The position numbers were made by a program, and so were the translations under genes. Under the pieces are notes generated by a model, which had not been told where the DNA came from, ran no database searches, and was given only the letters and a program-made list of their open reading frames with translations. From Natranaerobius thermophilus JW/NM-WN-LF (lineage in GTDB: Bacteria > Bacillota > Natranaerobiia > Natranaerobiales > Natranaerobiaceae): 64,000 nt of DNA. This document shows positions 35,554 through 45,520 of this stretch, piece after piece; position 1 is the stretch's first letter, and each line of letters opens with the position of its first letter. The DNA lies in NCBI RefSeq assembly GCF_000020005.1, contig NC_010718.1, positions 2,438,001-2,502,000 of the forward strand. Reading direction: 5' to 3'.

Positions 35554-37135
35554 TAAAACCTGCTATTCCTGGACCAATCTTAGGGATACTCTCCAAGTCA
35601 TCAGTGGAAATACCGCCACATGTGATTAAAATTATCCCATAACTCACAGCACCAAGTGCCATTCCCATAACAGTGCCTACACTAAAGTTAGGAGCTAAAT
35701 TATCCAAAATGGGCTGAAAATAAGTAATAATGGCTCCCATGGCCACAGCAGATAATAACGGCTTTCTGATTAAACCAAGTTGTGTATTTGACAAGCCTAT
35801 TTTACCTTTAATGTCTTTAAAATTAAATATAGAAGCCACCAAAAACCCGGTACAAGTACCGATAGCCCCACCAATTATTCCAATTTGGGGAATAGCCGTT
35901 AAATAATAATTTATGACTAAATTAACCAAGGCTCCGTAACACAGGTTTTTTACCGGAAGTACCGGATAACCGGTACCCTGCAGAGCTGAAGCACTTACCT
36001 GCTGAAAAGATAGAAAAATTGTTCCCGCTGCCAAAAATCTCAGGGGATCCCCTGCTCCTTCATAGCCAAACAATAATAAAGTTAAGCGCTCGGCCATAAC
36101 AAATAGACCCACTGATGAAGGAATCGAGAAAATAAAGGTCAGTCTGATAGCTTTTCCCAGTTGACTTCTAACCAAATCAAACTTTTTCAGGGCAGTACTC
36201 TCGGCTAATGCTGGGACAAGACTATATCCAAGAGCCAGGGATAAAGTCGTAGGCAAGCTCACCAGCCTAAGGGCCATTCCTGATAAGTAACCGTATAAAT
36301 GGGTGGCTTCTGATGGACTAAAACCCGCTACCTGCAACCTTTGTGGAATTATCATGGCATCTAATGTCTGCATGACAGGCATAACCAGGGCTCCTAAAGA
36401 AACGGGGATGGCTATGGATAGCAGCCGAATAACTAAGGGAACTGAACGGACCAAATTAAGAGTTGACAGGATAGCCTTAAAAAAGTTCAACAATCCCGGA
36501 CCAACACCGTACAGGGGTATTAATAATAACATTATTATTAGACCTGACAACCCACCGGTAACAGCACCAAAGGTAGCTCCTGCTGCTCCATAAGCGATTC
36601 CTCTTTCAACCAAAACATAAGCCAGAGCTAGCATTGTTATTACCCTGACAAATTGCTCCGTAACCTGGGAAATAGCTGTGGCACTCATTATTCTAAGACC
36701 TTGAAAATAGCCGCGAAAAGCTGCCATTAATGACACAATCAAGATGGCCGGAGAAATAGCCCTGAGAGAATAAATTACTCGATAATCTCCGAGAAATCCA
36801 TAACTAATGGGTTCGGCCAAAAAATACATAAGACCGGAAAAGAAAGAACCAGTGATGAATAAAAAAACTAATGAGACCGCAAAAACTCTCAGTCTTTCTT
36901 TTTCTTTACCTTGGGCGATTTGTTCGGAAACTAGCTTGCTAACGGCAATAGGAACACCTGAAACAGCCATTATTAGAAGTAGGCTGTAAATGGGATAGGC
37001 CATTTCGTAAAGGCCCATGCCCTCAGCTTCTATAATCCGAGAAAGGGGTATCCTGTAAAAAGCTCCTAGAAGCTTGCTGACCACCCCGGCTGCCATTAAT
37101 ATGGCGGCACCCTTGGCCAGCCTTTCAGCCATCAT
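35528..37135 (-). CDS. SpoVB/MurJ-family lipid flippase
   Basis: 535 residues with about 14 transmembrane helices of the MVF/polysaccharide-export superfamily. The N-terminus (AKGAAILMAAGVVSKLLGAFYRIPL, partly quoted) is typical of SpoVB/YtgP proteins of endospore formers. It should flip undecaprenyl-linked peptidoglycan precursors, in cortex synthesis or vegetative growth. The start overlaps the end of the upstream cyclodeaminase-like gene by 11 bp, so translation is coupled. Which paralogue it is (SpoVB or YtgP) cannot be settled here. Confidence 0.88.
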   Translation of the reverse strand: MMAERLAKGAAILMAAGVVSKLLGAFYRIPLSRIIEAEGMGLYEMAYPIYSLLLIMAVSGVPIAVSKLVSEQIAQGKEKERLRVFAVSLVFLFITGSFFSGLMYFLAEPISYGFLGDYRVIYSLRAISPAILIVSLMAAFRGYFQGLRIMSATAISQVTEQFVRVITMLALAYVLVERGIAYGAAGATFGAVTGGLSGLIIMLLLIPLYGVGPGLLNFFKAILSTLNLVRSVPLVIRLLSIAIPVSLGALVMPVMQTLDAMIIPQRLQVAGFSPSEATHLYGYLSGMALRLVSLPTTLSLALGYSLVPALAESTALKKFDLVRSQLGKAIRLTFIFSIPSSVGLFVMAERLTLLLFGYEGAGDPLRFLAAGTIFLSFQQVSASALQGTGYPVLPVKNLCYGALVNLVINYYLTAIPQIGIIGGAIGTCTGFLVASIFNFKDIKGKIGLSNTQLGLIRKPLLSAVAMGAIITYFQPILDNLAPNFSVGTVMGMALGAVSYGIILITCGGISTDDLESIPKIGPGIAGFIKKIGLGS

Positions 37136-37718
37136 ATGCTGTCACTTCATTGTGATTAATTTTATCAATTAACTCTTTACTTGTTTGCTCCAGATTAGCA
37201 GCTTCAACTTTTATCATTCGATAGAAGTTCTTATCTTTAATTAGATCCAGATTTTGATGTACATTGATTAGACTACCATAGAGCGCATTTTGTGCATGGT
37301 GCGCACCAGCCATTAAATCCGGCTCAAGGGGATTGTACCCCTGCCCTTTAACTTTTTCAATCACTCTAAGTAGCTCTTTAGCCCTCTGAGCAGTCATAAA
37401 AGGTATTAGGGTTAATTCTTTTGCTGTATCTTCATCTCTGTGTTCGAAATAGCGTTTTACCACCTCTACATCCCGTTCGATGAATCTGCGAAAATCATCA
37501 CCTAAAATTTTGGCCTTTTCCCGGCACTCCTCTAATAAGTAATAATTAGCAGAATTTTTTCTAATAGATTTTTTGCCCATGGAAATATTACAATACATGA
37601 TTACTAAATGAGATCCCATAGCTGCAGAAACAGCAAGGGTGCTCCCTCCGGCAGCCGTTTCATTGTCGGCAGAAATCAATTCCAAGTATTGGTCAATTGT
37701 TTTATTTAACAGTTCCAT
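37125..37718 (-). CDS. Cyclodeaminase/cyclohydrolase (FTCD_C) family protein
   Basis: 197 residues, all-helical. The family pattern is visible: AAGGSTLAVSAAMGSHLVIMYCNIS (partly quoted) near the N-terminus, PFMTAQRAKELL in the middle, and LMAGAHHAQNALYGSLINV (partly quoted). Relatives are formiminotetrahydrofolate cyclodeaminase and clostridial FchA (methenyl-THF cyclohydrolase), which act in one-carbon metabolism. AGGTGGGTGAGGTGA precedes ATG 37718. It is coupled to the SpoVB-like gene by an 11-bp overlap. The reaction is inferred from the family. Confidence 0.85.
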   Translation of the reverse strand: MELLNKTIDQYLELISADNETAAGGSTLAVSAAMGSHLVIMYCNISMGKKSIRKNSANYYLLEECREKAKILGDDFRRFIERDVEVVKRYFEHRDEDTAKELTLIPFMTAQRAKELLRVIEKVKGQGYNPLEPDLMAGAHHAQNALYGSLINVHQNLDLIKDKNFYRMIKVEAANLEQTSKELIDKINHNEVTAYDG

Positions 37719-37770
37719 TCACCTCACCCACCTAAGCAATAGTCCCCTCTCCATTTATAATATGGTCATT

Positions 37771-37800
37771 TATCACTATTAATCACTATTAATCACTATT
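37771..37800. repeat. Triple tandem 10-bp repeat
   Basis: Three head-to-tail copies of (A/T)ATCACTATT lie upstream of the cyclodeaminase gene. They are probably replication slippage; no function is evident. Confidence 0.7.
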
Positions 37801-37886
37801 ATGCAAAAAGTATTGGGATGACTATTTACAATATATTTTTGAACTTAAAAGTTTATGAAAAAATAAAGATAGTTTTTCGTATTAAC

Positions 37887-37929
37887 AAAAAAGGGCTGAA
37901 ACACATTTTGACTGTGCTCAGCCCTTTTT
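37887..37929 (-). terminator. Rho-independent terminator of metK
   Basis: AAAAAAGGGCTGA and TCAGCCCTTTTT form a 12-bp stem with an 18-nt loop. T-runs lie on both strands; it ends 8 bp after the metK stop. Confidence 0.93.
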
Positions 37930-37936
37930 CGTAAAA

Positions 37937-39127
37937 TTAAATCCCGGCTTCTGTTTTTAAGATTTCTGCTTTATCAGTTCGTTCCCAAGGCAACTCAATA
38001 TCAGTTCTTCCCATATGGCCGTAACAGGCTACCTGCCGGTATATTGGTTTTAATAGATTCAAATCCCTGATAATAGCACCGGGCCTGAGATCAAAGTGTT
38101 TATTAACTAGTTCTTCGATCTGGTCTTCTGGAATCTTAGCTGTTCCATAAGTTTCAACCATAACACTGACAGGATTAGCAACACCGATGGCATAAGCTAC
38201 TTGGAGTTCACATTTATCTGCCAGGCCTGCAGCAACTACATTTTTGGCTATATATCTGGCAGCGTAAGCGGCAGAACGATCAACTTTTGTAGGATCTTTG
38301 CCGGAGAATGCACCACCACCGTGGCGTGCAACACCACCATATGTATCTACAATCACCTTTCTACCAGTGGCCCCGGCATCTCCCTGAGGTCCTCCTACAA
38401 CGAAACGCCCCGTGGGATTAATTAAATATTCGGTAGTCTCATCTAAGAATTTAGATGGAATGATTTCTTTTACCACATTATCAATAATTTCTTGTTCCAA
38501 TTGGTCTACCGTCACTTTAGGACTATGCTGGGATGATACTACTACTTTATTCACCCTGTAAGGTTCATTATTTCTGTACTCTACTGTCACCTGACTTTTT
38601 CCGTCTGGACGTAGATAGGGTAAAGTTCCATCTTTTCTGACAGCTGCTAAACGACGAGTAATCTTGTGAGCCAAAGCAATGGGTAAGGGTAGGTACTCTT
38701 CAGTTTCATTAGTAGCATAACCAAACATCATTCCCTGATCCCCGGCACCGATAGCATTAATTTCATCATCGGTGATTTCTTCTTGCCTTTTTTCCAAAGC
38801 TTGATCTACTCCCTGGGCAATATCAGGGGACTGCTCGTCAATGGAAGTTAGCACAGCACAAGTTTCACCATCAAAGCCGTACTTTGCCCTGGTATAACCA
38901 ATATTTTGTACAGTTTCTCTAACCAGTTTAGGAATGTCTACATAACACTTTGTGGTGATTTCACCTGTAACCAGGACCAAACCTGTGGTCACAGTAGTTT
39001 CAGCAGCCACTCTAGCGGATGGATCTTTTTCAAGCATGGCATCTAATATGGCATCGGATATTTGATCGGCAATCTTATCAGGATGGCCTTCGGTAACAGA
39101 TTCCGACGTCACTAATTTTTTGCTCAT
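37937..39127 (-). CDS. metK: S-adenosylmethionine synthetase
   Basis: 396 residues, full length. It makes S-adenosylmethionine from methionine and ATP in the cytoplasm. Signatures: [20 protein letters not shown] (N-terminal, His17), [12 protein letters not shown], and [19 protein letters not shown] (P-loop-like). CAGGAGGTGAGAAATA precedes ATG 39127. I looked for an S-box (SAM-I) riboswitch in the 240 bp upstream and did not see one, although metK often carries one in Firmicutes. It has its own terminator. Confidence 0.98.
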   Translation of the reverse strand: MSKKLVTSESVTEGHPDKIADQISDAILDAMLEKDPSARVAAETTVTTGLVLVTGEITTKCYVDIPKLVRETVQNIGYTRAKYGFDGETCAVLTSIDEQSPDIAQGVDQALEKRQEEITDDEINAIGAGDQGMMFGYATNETEEYLPLPIALAHKITRRLAAVRKDGTLPYLRPDGKSQVTVEYRNNEPYRVNKVVVSSQHSPKVTVDQLEQEIIDNVVKEIIPSKFLDETTEYLINPTGRFVVGGPQGDAGATGRKVIVDTYGGVARHGGGAFSGKDPTKVDRSAAYAARYIAKNVVAAGLADKCELQVAYAIGVANPVSVMVETYGTAKIPEDQIEELVNKHFDLRPGAIIRDLNLLKPIYRQVACYGHMGRTDIELPWERTDKAEILKTEAGI

Positions 39128-39215
39128 TATTTCTCACCTCCTGATTTCCAAAAATCAACAAAGTTATATTTATTCTATAAAATTAACATATTTATGTCAA
39201 TTTTATAGACCATTA

Positions 39216-39270
39216 ACCGCCCATGACTAAGGTCACGAGGATGCATGACGACTGGTTCAAAAAATTGACC
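39216..39270 (+). repeat. Dispersed hairpin repeat R1, copy C
   Basis: The core is CCATGACTAAGGTCACGAG, followed by GATGCATGACGACTGGTTCAA and AAAATTGACC (second part shown in pieces). It shares the TTGACC tail with copy A. A G-U pair replaces one stem pair of the first hairpin. It lies between the divergent metK and dinB genes. Confidence 0.7.
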
Positions 39271-39366
39271 TAAAATGAGAAGGAAATCAATTAATTATGG
39301 TGAATAATATCCAAATACAAGTAATAAATACAGATACTAAAACAATTAGTCTTAGGAGGATAATGC

Positions 39367-40593
39367 ATGACTACCAGTAAATACGACCGTAACAAAAATA
39401 ATTACAGACAGATCCTACATATTGATATGGACGCTTTTTACGCTTCAGTGGAAAAGAGAGACAACCCAGAGCTAGAAGACAAACCCGTTATTATCGGTGG
39501 TAGCCGAAGAGGTGTTGTCTCCACATGCTGTTATAAAGCTAGAAAATACGGCCTTCACTCAGCTATGCCTATGTATCGGGCTCAAAGATTATGCCCCCAT
39601 GGTGTATATCTGAGACCTGATATGGATAAATATCGACGGGTCTCCCAGGAAATAAAAAAAATTTTTCTTGAATTTACTCCACTAGTTGAGCCCTTATCAC
39701 TAGATGAGGCCTTTCTTGACGTAACAGGTTCTCTCAATTTATTTGGTGATGCTGTAAACATTGCAGAGAAAATCCAAACACAGATTAGCGACCAACTTCA
39801 ACTCACCTGTTCCATTGGAGTAGCTACAAATAAATTCATCGCAAAAGTCGCTTCTGATCTTAAAAAACCGGCAGGACTCACTCATGTTCCAACAGGTAAG
39901 GAACAGGACTTTCTAGCACCCCTGCCAGTAGATAAACTTTGGGGAGTGGGTGAAAAAACCACTGCTCGGATAAAAAGCCGGGGCTATCATACAATAGGTG
40001 AACTACAGCAAATGCTTGCAAAGGCTCAAAATATAAACAGCCTGGCCAAATCCTTTAATATCACTGAAGACACCCTGCTTTTAGCCAAGGGATATGACGA
40101 CCGGGAGGTAGTACCAGAAGAACCTCCTAAATCCATCGGGCAGGAAAAAACCTTTGCCCAGGACCTGACTGCGGGGAGTCAGTATAATCAGTTAATTCCC
40201 CATCTACTGAAGTTCTCTGAACAAGTAGGAGCTCGCCTGCGAAAAGCAGGTTACAAAGGGAAAACTGTTACAGTTAAAATTAGGGATTCCAGATTTAAAA
40301 CTTGGACCAAACAGAAAACAGTTCCGGAAACAGATCAAGATAAAGAGATATATGCCCATGCCCAGGAACTGCTTCAAAATATGAATTTAAAACCTAGTGA
40401 TGAAATCAGACTATTAGGAGTAACTGTCAGCAACCTGGTTTCATCTACTCAGCAACAGCTTTCCCTTGATATGTCTAATGAACAGTACGAAAAAGAACAG
40501 CAGCTACAATGGACCCTTGATGAAATGCGAGAAAAATTTGGTGACGATGCTATTCGCCGAGCCCGTCTTATTTTTCCACAAGAGCAAAAGTGA
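39367..40593 (+). CDS. dinB: DNA polymerase IV (Y-family)
   Basis: 408 residues. It is an error-prone translesion polymerase. Catalytic residues are in HIDMDAFYASVE (N-terminal Asp) and LSLDEAFLDVT (Asp-Glu). The steric-gate region, CCYKARKYGLHSAMP, and the helix-hairpin-helix (LWGVGEKTTARIKSRGY) are present. The little-finger domain follows (about 245-360). TAGGAGGATAATGC precedes the ATG. No clear LexA box was seen upstream. It overlaps the convergent fabZ by 26 bp. The C-terminus has no obvious QLxLF clamp motif except QQLSLDM (about 372-378). Confidence 0.96.
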   Translation: MTTSKYDRNKNNYRQILHIDMDAFYASVEKRDNPELEDKPVIIGGSRRGVVSTCCYKARKYGLHSAMPMYRAQRLCPHGVYLRPDMDKYRRVSQEIKKIFLEFTPLVEPLSLDEAFLDVTGSLNLFGDAVNIAEKIQTQISDQLQLTCSIGVATNKFIAKVASDLKKPAGLTHVPTGKEQDFLAPLPVDKLWGVGEKTTARIKSRGYHTIGELQQMLAKAQNINSLAKSFNITEDTLLLAKGYDDREVVPEEPPKSIGQEKTFAQDLTAGSQYNQLIPHLLKFSEQVGARLRKAGYKGKTVTVKIRDSRFKTWTKQKTVPETDQDKEIYAHAQELLQNMNLKPSDEIRLLGVTVSNLVSSTQQQLSLDMSNEQYEKEQQLQWTLDEMREKFGDDAIRRARLIFPQEQK

Positions 40594-40996
40594 GCTGACC
40601 TTGGGCCGCTAGTTCATCTCCTACATATACCTTTCCTTCACCTTTTCCGATACTACCTTTAACCCGGGTTAGCTCAACCTCTATACTGAGCACATCCCCT
40701 GGTTGTACTTGTCTTTTAAATTTAACTTTATCCACACCACCGAAAACGGCAAGTTTTCCTTCGTTTTCTGGAAGGCTCATCAGAGCACAGGCCCCTACCT
40801 GGGCCATGGCTTCTATTTGTAAAACTCCAGGCATCAAAGGACGATCTGGGAAATGTCCCTGTAAAAAAGGTTCGTTAGCAGATACGTTTTTAACACCTTT
40901 AGCCCTATGTCCTGGTTCCAATTCTTCCAATCTATCTACCATTAAGATGGGATAGCGATGGGGAATCAGTTCTTTGATTTCATTAATATCCTTCAA
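40568..40996 (-). CDS. fabZ: 3-hydroxyacyl-[ACP] dehydratase
   Basis: 142 residues, hot-dog fold. The active site is intact: FLQGHFPDRPLMPGVLQIEA with His48 and Glu62. The N-terminal IPHRYPILMVDR is also diagnostic. It dehydrates 3-hydroxyacyl-ACP to trans-2-enoyl-ACP in fatty acid elongation. The start is TTG 40996, 8 nt after AAGGAGG. It is apart from any other fab gene in this window. Its last 26 bp overlap the end of dinB on the other strand. Confidence 0.97.
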   Translation of the reverse strand: MKDINEIKELIPHRYPILMVDRLEELEPGHRAKGVKNVSANEPFLQGHFPDRPLMPGVLQIEAMAQVGACALMSLPENEGKLAVFGGVDKVKFKRQVQPGDVLSIEVELTRVKGSIGKGEGKVYVGDELAAQGQLTFALVEK

Positions 40997-41086
40997 AATA
41001 AAACCTCCTTCGTTCAGATTTAATAATGATGAATAGTTGATTATAAAGCTCTAATACGACTGTTCGAGAGTGTTAGATGTATTCTT

Positions 41087-43546
41087 CTATCTCATATCAT
41101 AGTACAGTCGTGTTAAAAAATATAGTTCTCCCTGACGATCAGGATATTCATATGAAATTTCTCTAATTAACTCTTCTGCATCCCTACGTTCACTGCTATC
41201 TACTTCTTGACCTTCGATCAGCTTGGTTAAAGTCGGTTTAAAATACTCTTCATAGAACTCTTGATCTTCAGATGGCGGTGAAGACTCCATGTCTTCAAGG
41301 GCATATAAATATTCATCTCTAAGATTTGTGTCCCGGTTAAACAGTTTATGAATAGTATCGAAATCTTCAAGTAATACCAGGTTTATTAACAAGATTTCCT
41401 CTTTGTATTGGCGAGGACGATTGGCTAATTCCATGACATGTTGATACGCTTCCCAACTATCATGGGGATTTCCTTCTAATAGATAAGAATGAGCCAGTAG
41501 TTCACCGGCATCAGTCATGATAAACCTTTCTATCTTCTCATCTTTAAATTCTTCGATACTGTCCGAAAAATCCTCCTCAATTAATTCAATTACCTGCTGA
41601 TACTCTCGTTTTTGTAGCAGAGTCATTCCTTGAAAAAATTGTACTCTACTAAGTAGGCGATCATAAATATCCTGATCATCCAGCATATTTTCCAGTTGTT
41701 CTTGGTATTCCAAGGATAGATCTAAATCTTTATTTCTTCCAAAGGGATTGGTTCCATGATGGTATACCCTGGCTAAAGATAATAGGTAATGAATTTCTTC
41801 ATCTTCCTTCAGGTCTTCACGATATTTTTCATAGGAATTCTCTAAACTGTGAATGGCATCTATGTGTTCACGGTTAAACATCATGTCCCTAGTCTCCTGA
41901 AGACCTTGATGCATTTCTATCTCCTCATCAGACACGGAGTATAGAGCCAGACTATCTTCACCGGCATAGTTTCTATAAGCTGTACTATTACTTAGTAAGT
42001 TCCCATCCTCATCATATGCCGACACAATAGGCATAAACTCTCCCCCTGCATAAGGAAGCCCCAATACACTACCGGGTGTAATATGACCTCGGAAGCTGCT
42101 AAAGCCAGGGGCTTGCTGCTGTAATTCCTCTAAGGCTACAGACAGGGAATTGTCTTCTAAACCCCTCATCATATTTCTTGACCTAATTGTCGTAATTTCA
42201 TCCTTTTCATTTCTAAAGACTTCTCCAAATCCAAAATTATAATAAGCAGCCTCTGATACCTCTTCCCATTCCAAATTAAATTTGCCATTAGAAATCTCGG
42301 GTTCTTTTAAGTCTATTGGTTCAGTCAATTTGATTTGATACTCTCTTTCCTCTCTTTGACCATTTTGATCATCTTGACTACTTTGATCGTGCTCAGCTAA
42401 ACCCAATTCCACAAAGGGAGGCACTAGCTCTTGTAAATAAAAGTCCGAAAGTTCCTGGGATTTCCCCTGAATAGCGACTCCATATCTACCAGGGGGGAGA
42501 TTGTCAAATTGAAAATTCCCTTGTTCATCTACTAGGGTTTTAGGAGCTTTATCGATCATTTCAAAGGATCTAACCTGATGATAAGGGCGAATCAAATAGA
42601 CTTCTAGTTCCTGTAATATTTCCTGCTTCGTATCCTGATCAAGGGCCCCGTGGTCCAAGTTCAATTGCCCTTTCAATGTAGAGCCAGTAATTTCATCATC
42701 ACTGTCACCGTCCCCCTGATTTTGGGCCAATAGTTGTTCCAAACCTTCTAGCCTGGCCTTAACAGTTGCTTTATACCTGTACACATTCAAATCTGCCTGA
42801 TATGGATCAGTATCAGTCAGGTGGGCTCGCTCTTCTTTATATTCCTCATGCCAATTCTGCAAAAATTTCAGTTCTGATTCTAACACCGTTGCCGCTTTCT
42901 GATATTTGCCTAAGCTCACCAATCTATCACTATATAATATCCCCAGGTGAGAATCTACCGGGTCTCTTTTTTCATGTTCTAGGGATTTTTCGTATAAGTT
43001 GGCAGCTTCATTGTGATTTTCTTTTTCCAAATAAGTATGAAGAAGTAAAGCATGTCCCTGCAGGGAAAAGCCCTCTCTGGTATCCAAGTATTCTGACCCA
43101 TGATTTACTGCTTCTTCCAGGTCGCCCTCTTTAAGTGCAATCCTAGCTAAGAGGTACGATGCCCTACCCGCTTCATCATGTGAAGGAAAGCTAGACTGCA
43201 ATTCTAATAATAACTCTCGAGCTTCTTTCAGAGGATCCTTTCCTTCCTCTAAAACAGGATCTTTTAAAGCGGCATCTCCTCCCGGGCTACCGCTTCTACC
43301 TGGCATAACAAACAGCTGATCACTAAAAGCCTGATCCTTTAAGAAGCCTGCCCGCCTGTACATGGCTTCTGCCCTTTGTCTGGGAAAGTAATTTATAATT
43401 GTCTGGTAGTAATCTTGTGAATATCCAGGCCGGTTATCAGCCAAAGCATACATAATTTCTCCTGCCATTAAATAACAGGCCAGCAATATAATGACAAATA
43501 AGATAACCCGGCCTGTCTTGATTTTACTAGTGAGATTGAAGTTCAT
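41087..43546 (-). CDS. Large membrane-anchored TPR protein, unknown function
   Basis: 819 residues. One N-terminal membrane helix (about 14-33) is followed by helical TPR-like repeats (about 55-270). A beta domain resembling a carboxypeptidase-regulatory/prealbumin-like fold comes next (about 318-370; LVDEQGNFQFDNLPPGRYGVA, partly quoted). Then a fibronectin-like or sugar-binding beta region (about 395-545) and a second block of TPR-like helices (about 560-800). It is very acidic. Topology would place the bulk outside. I know no protein with this order of parts. ATG 43546 follows AAAGGGGATAAG. It may scaffold an extracellular complex, which is speculation. Confidence 0.75.
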   Translation of the reverse strand: MNFNLTSKIKTGRVILFVIILLACYLMAGEIMYALADNRPGYSQDYYQTIINYFPRQRAEAMYRRAGFLKDQAFSDQLFVMPGRSGSPGGDAALKDPVLEEGKDPLKEARELLLELQSSFPSHDEAGRASYLLARIALKEGDLEEAVNHGSEYLDTREGFSLQGHALLLHTYLEKENHNEAANLYEKSLEHEKRDPVDSHLGILYSDRLVSLGKYQKAATVLESELKFLQNWHEEYKEERAHLTDTDPYQADLNVYRYKATVKARLEGLEQLLAQNQGDGDSDDEITGSTLKGQLNLDHGALDQDTKQEILQELEVYLIRPYHQVRSFEMIDKAPKTLVDEQGNFQFDNLPPGRYGVAIQGKSQELSDFYLQELVPPFVELGLAEHDQSSQDDQNGQREEREYQIKLTEPIDLKEPEISNGKFNLEWEEVSEAAYYNFGFGEVFRNEKDEITTIRSRNMMRGLEDNSLSVALEELQQQAPGFSSFRGHITPGSVLGLPYAGGEFMPIVSAYDEDGNLLSNSTAYRNYAGEDSLALYSVSDEEIEMHQGLQETRDMMFNREHIDAIHSLENSYEKYREDLKEDEEIHYLLSLARVYHHGTNPFGRNKDLDLSLEYQEQLENMLDDQDIYDRLLSRVQFFQGMTLLQKREYQQVIELIEEDFSDSIEEFKDEKIERFIMTDAGELLAHSYLLEGNPHDSWEAYQHVMELANRPRQYKEEILLINLVLLEDFDTIHKLFNRDTNLRDEYLYALEDMESSPPSEDQEFYEEYFKPTLTKLIEGQEVDSSERRDAEELIREISYEYPDRQGELYFLTRLYYDMR

Positions 43547-43598
43547 ATCTTATCCCCTTTCTCCAAGCTGGTTCCAATTAATATCCTCTAGTCCTAGT

Positions 43599-44627
43599 TT
43601 AATAACCTCTAGTCTTATCAACTTCTGTCGGTAGAACATTTCCGCCTAAATAAGCGGTAAGATTCCGCTTAAATAGCTCTACAGCTTTTTTTACATAATC
43701 GGGAGATGCCCCACCCACATGAGGGGTTATGTAGCAGTTATCCAGATTCCATAATGGTGATTCGCCAGGTAGCGGTTCTTGAGAAAACACATCCAGGCCA
43801 GCTCCTGCCAACCAACGTTTTTTAAGAGCTCGATATAGAGCTTGTTCGTCAACTACTTCTCCCCGGGCAACGTTTACCAAGAAAGCTGTTTCTTTCATCT
43901 GTCTCAATTCATGTTCCCCAATCATATTTTTGGTTTTTTCCGTTAGAGGAACTGTTAGTACCAGATAGTCAACTTCCGGCAAAATTTTATCAAGTTCATC
44001 TGAAGAATAAATTTCGTCAACATGAGGAAAAATCCTGGGAGTTTCTTTAGTTGCCAGTACTTTCATATCAAAAGCTTTGGCTTTTCTGGCTATTTCTTCT
44101 CCCAGGGCTCCTAGCCCCAGGATTCCAATAGTCCTATTGGCCAGAGTAGACATTTCCAGGGACTGCCACTGACTGTCCTGTTTCTGATTATGATAATCAA
44201 ACTGGCGCCTGACAAAAGCCAGTAAAAAAGAGAACACATGCTCTGACATTTGTTCCCGGTGAATTCCCCGGGAATTAGTAAGTATTACAGAAGAATCAAT
44301 TACTTCCGGGATTAAAAATTCATCCACACCTGTACTCAAGGCGTGAATCCATTCTAATTTGGTAGCTTTTTGTAGTAATTCTTTGGAGATAAACCGTCCC
44401 CAGGCCACTAATATATCAGTATCTTTAATCTCTTTATCAATTACTTCTTTTTCGGCACTGGCCACCAGCTCTATGGAAGGGAAACTAGCTGTTATATTTT
44501 TATAATGGTGTTCCTTTAAATTTGCGGTAAACAGGATTTTTAAACCTCGTTCTTGTTGTTCATCTTGCTCCCTCAAATTATTTTTCTGTCTGTTCAAGCC
44601 AGAGGCATTATCCTTTGAAAAGGTCAT
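43599..44627 (-). CDS. D-2-hydroxyacid dehydrogenase family protein
   Basis: 342 residues. The Rossmann motif GILGLGALGEEIARKA, catalytic Arg in VNVARGEVVDEQAL, catalytic Glu in GLDVFSQEPLP, and His in YITPHVGG define the NAD(P)-dependent D-isomer 2-hydroxyacid dehydrogenases. The N-terminus is extended by about 25 polar residues. It probably reduces a 2-oxo acid or oxidises a 2-hydroxy acid; glyoxylate, hydroxypyruvate and D-lactate are alternatives. It starts 2 bp after the sfsA stop, with its ribosome site GGGAGGTTGA inside sfsA, so the two are translated together. Confidence 0.9.
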   Translation of the reverse strand: MTFSKDNASGLNRQKNNLREQDEQQERGLKILFTANLKEHHYKNITASFPSIELVASAEKEVIDKEIKDTDILVAWGRFISKELLQKATKLEWIHALSTGVDEFLIPEVIDSSVILTNSRGIHREQMSEHVFSFLLAFVRRQFDYHNQKQDSQWQSLEMSTLANRTIGILGLGALGEEIARKAKAFDMKVLATKETPRIFPHVDEIYSSDELDKILPEVDYLVLTVPLTEKTKNMIGEHELRQMKETAFLVNVARGEVVDEQALYRALKKRWLAGAGLDVFSQEPLPGESPLWNLDNCYITPHVGGASPDYVKKAVELFKRNLTAYLGGNVLPTEVDKTRGY

Positions 44628-44629
44628 TT

Positions 44630-45352
44630 TTATTCAACCTCCCGTTGTGTTGTTACAGGCAGTCGCTGACAATAATTTAAACCTTCAGGAGTCACCTTAA
44701 AAGCGTAGCTTTCAACAGCTACTCCCTGCTCTTGCGCCTGTACCAAAGCTTTCGAAAAAGCTTCATCCATTTCCCAGTTAGGGGCAAAACACAAGGCATC
44801 GTCCCTTTGCACTAAAAAAATAACTGCCGGCTGATAACCTTCCCGCAAAGAATCAGTTAATTCTTCTAGATGTCGCCTCCCTCGATCTGTCGGAGCATCG
44901 GGAAAAAGTGCCAAGTTATTCTGGACAAGTGTTACTGACTTCAATTCAATTAAAATTCTATCACTATTTGTTGACATTAGTTCCATATCAAACCTGCCCC
45001 TACCATAACTGGGTTCACGGCGCAGGAATTCGGCTCCATAAGCTACAGAAGTTTCAGGTAGCAAAGATTTCTTTACCAAAATCTCAAAAAGTTTGTTGGG
45101 AAGTCTGCTATCCACTGAAACCCAGTGTCCTTCATATAGAACCAGGGCTAAATCAAAATCTGTTTTACGCTGTTTCCCCTGCTTTTTCTGCAGTAGAACG
45201 GGCGTTTCAGGCAGTAACAGTTCCTTCATCCTTCCCGAATTGGGTACATGGCATAGCCGACTTTCACCATTAACTTCTACATTACAAACAAACCTGTTCA
45301 ATCTTTTCTGAAATTTTCCTTCTATTAAAGAATCAATAAAATTATAAATCAT
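44630..45352 (-). CDS. sfsA: SfsA family protein
   Basis: 240 residues. The family pattern is complete: FQKRLNRFVCNVEVNG, HVPNSGRMKELL, YGRGRFDMEL, and LIELKSVTLVQ, with FPDAPTDRGRRHLEEL after it. SfsA proteins combine an OB-like part with a PD-(D/E)xK nuclease-like fold (Asp and Glu-x-Lys visible). They were named for effects on sugar fermentation and bind DNA; the true reaction is unsettled. GAGGTG precedes ATG 45352. It forms a pair with the hydroxyacid dehydrogenase gene. Confidence 0.93.
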   Translation of the reverse strand: MIYNFIDSLIEGKFQKRLNRFVCNVEVNGESRLCHVPNSGRMKELLLPETPVLLQKKQGKQRKTDFDLALVLYEGHWVSVDSRLPNKLFEILVKKSLLPETSVAYGAEFLRREPSYGRGRFDMELMSTNSDRILIELKSVTLVQNNLALFPDAPTDRGRRHLEELTDSLREGYQPAVIFLVQRDDALCFAPNWEMDEAFSKALVQAQEQGVAVESYAFKVTPEGLNYCQRLPVTTQREVE

Positions 45353-45520
45353 CCATAGGACACCTCAGTCATTTTAATAAAACTAATTTTAACACATAAC
45401 TATAACATGGTGTTTAAATACGTGATATGTGGTTGAATATGGTTTTTGATATGATCTTGCTGTAAAAGTTGGGTAGTGTCAAGAATTTTGTGTAAAGGGC
45501 GTAGGGCCCTCGGAAAAGTC

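Noticed and set aside
39128-39366. Possible S-box (SAM) riboswitch before metK
   Set aside because: No conserved S-box core or anti-terminator/terminator pair was found; the space holds promoter-like DNA and repeat R1.
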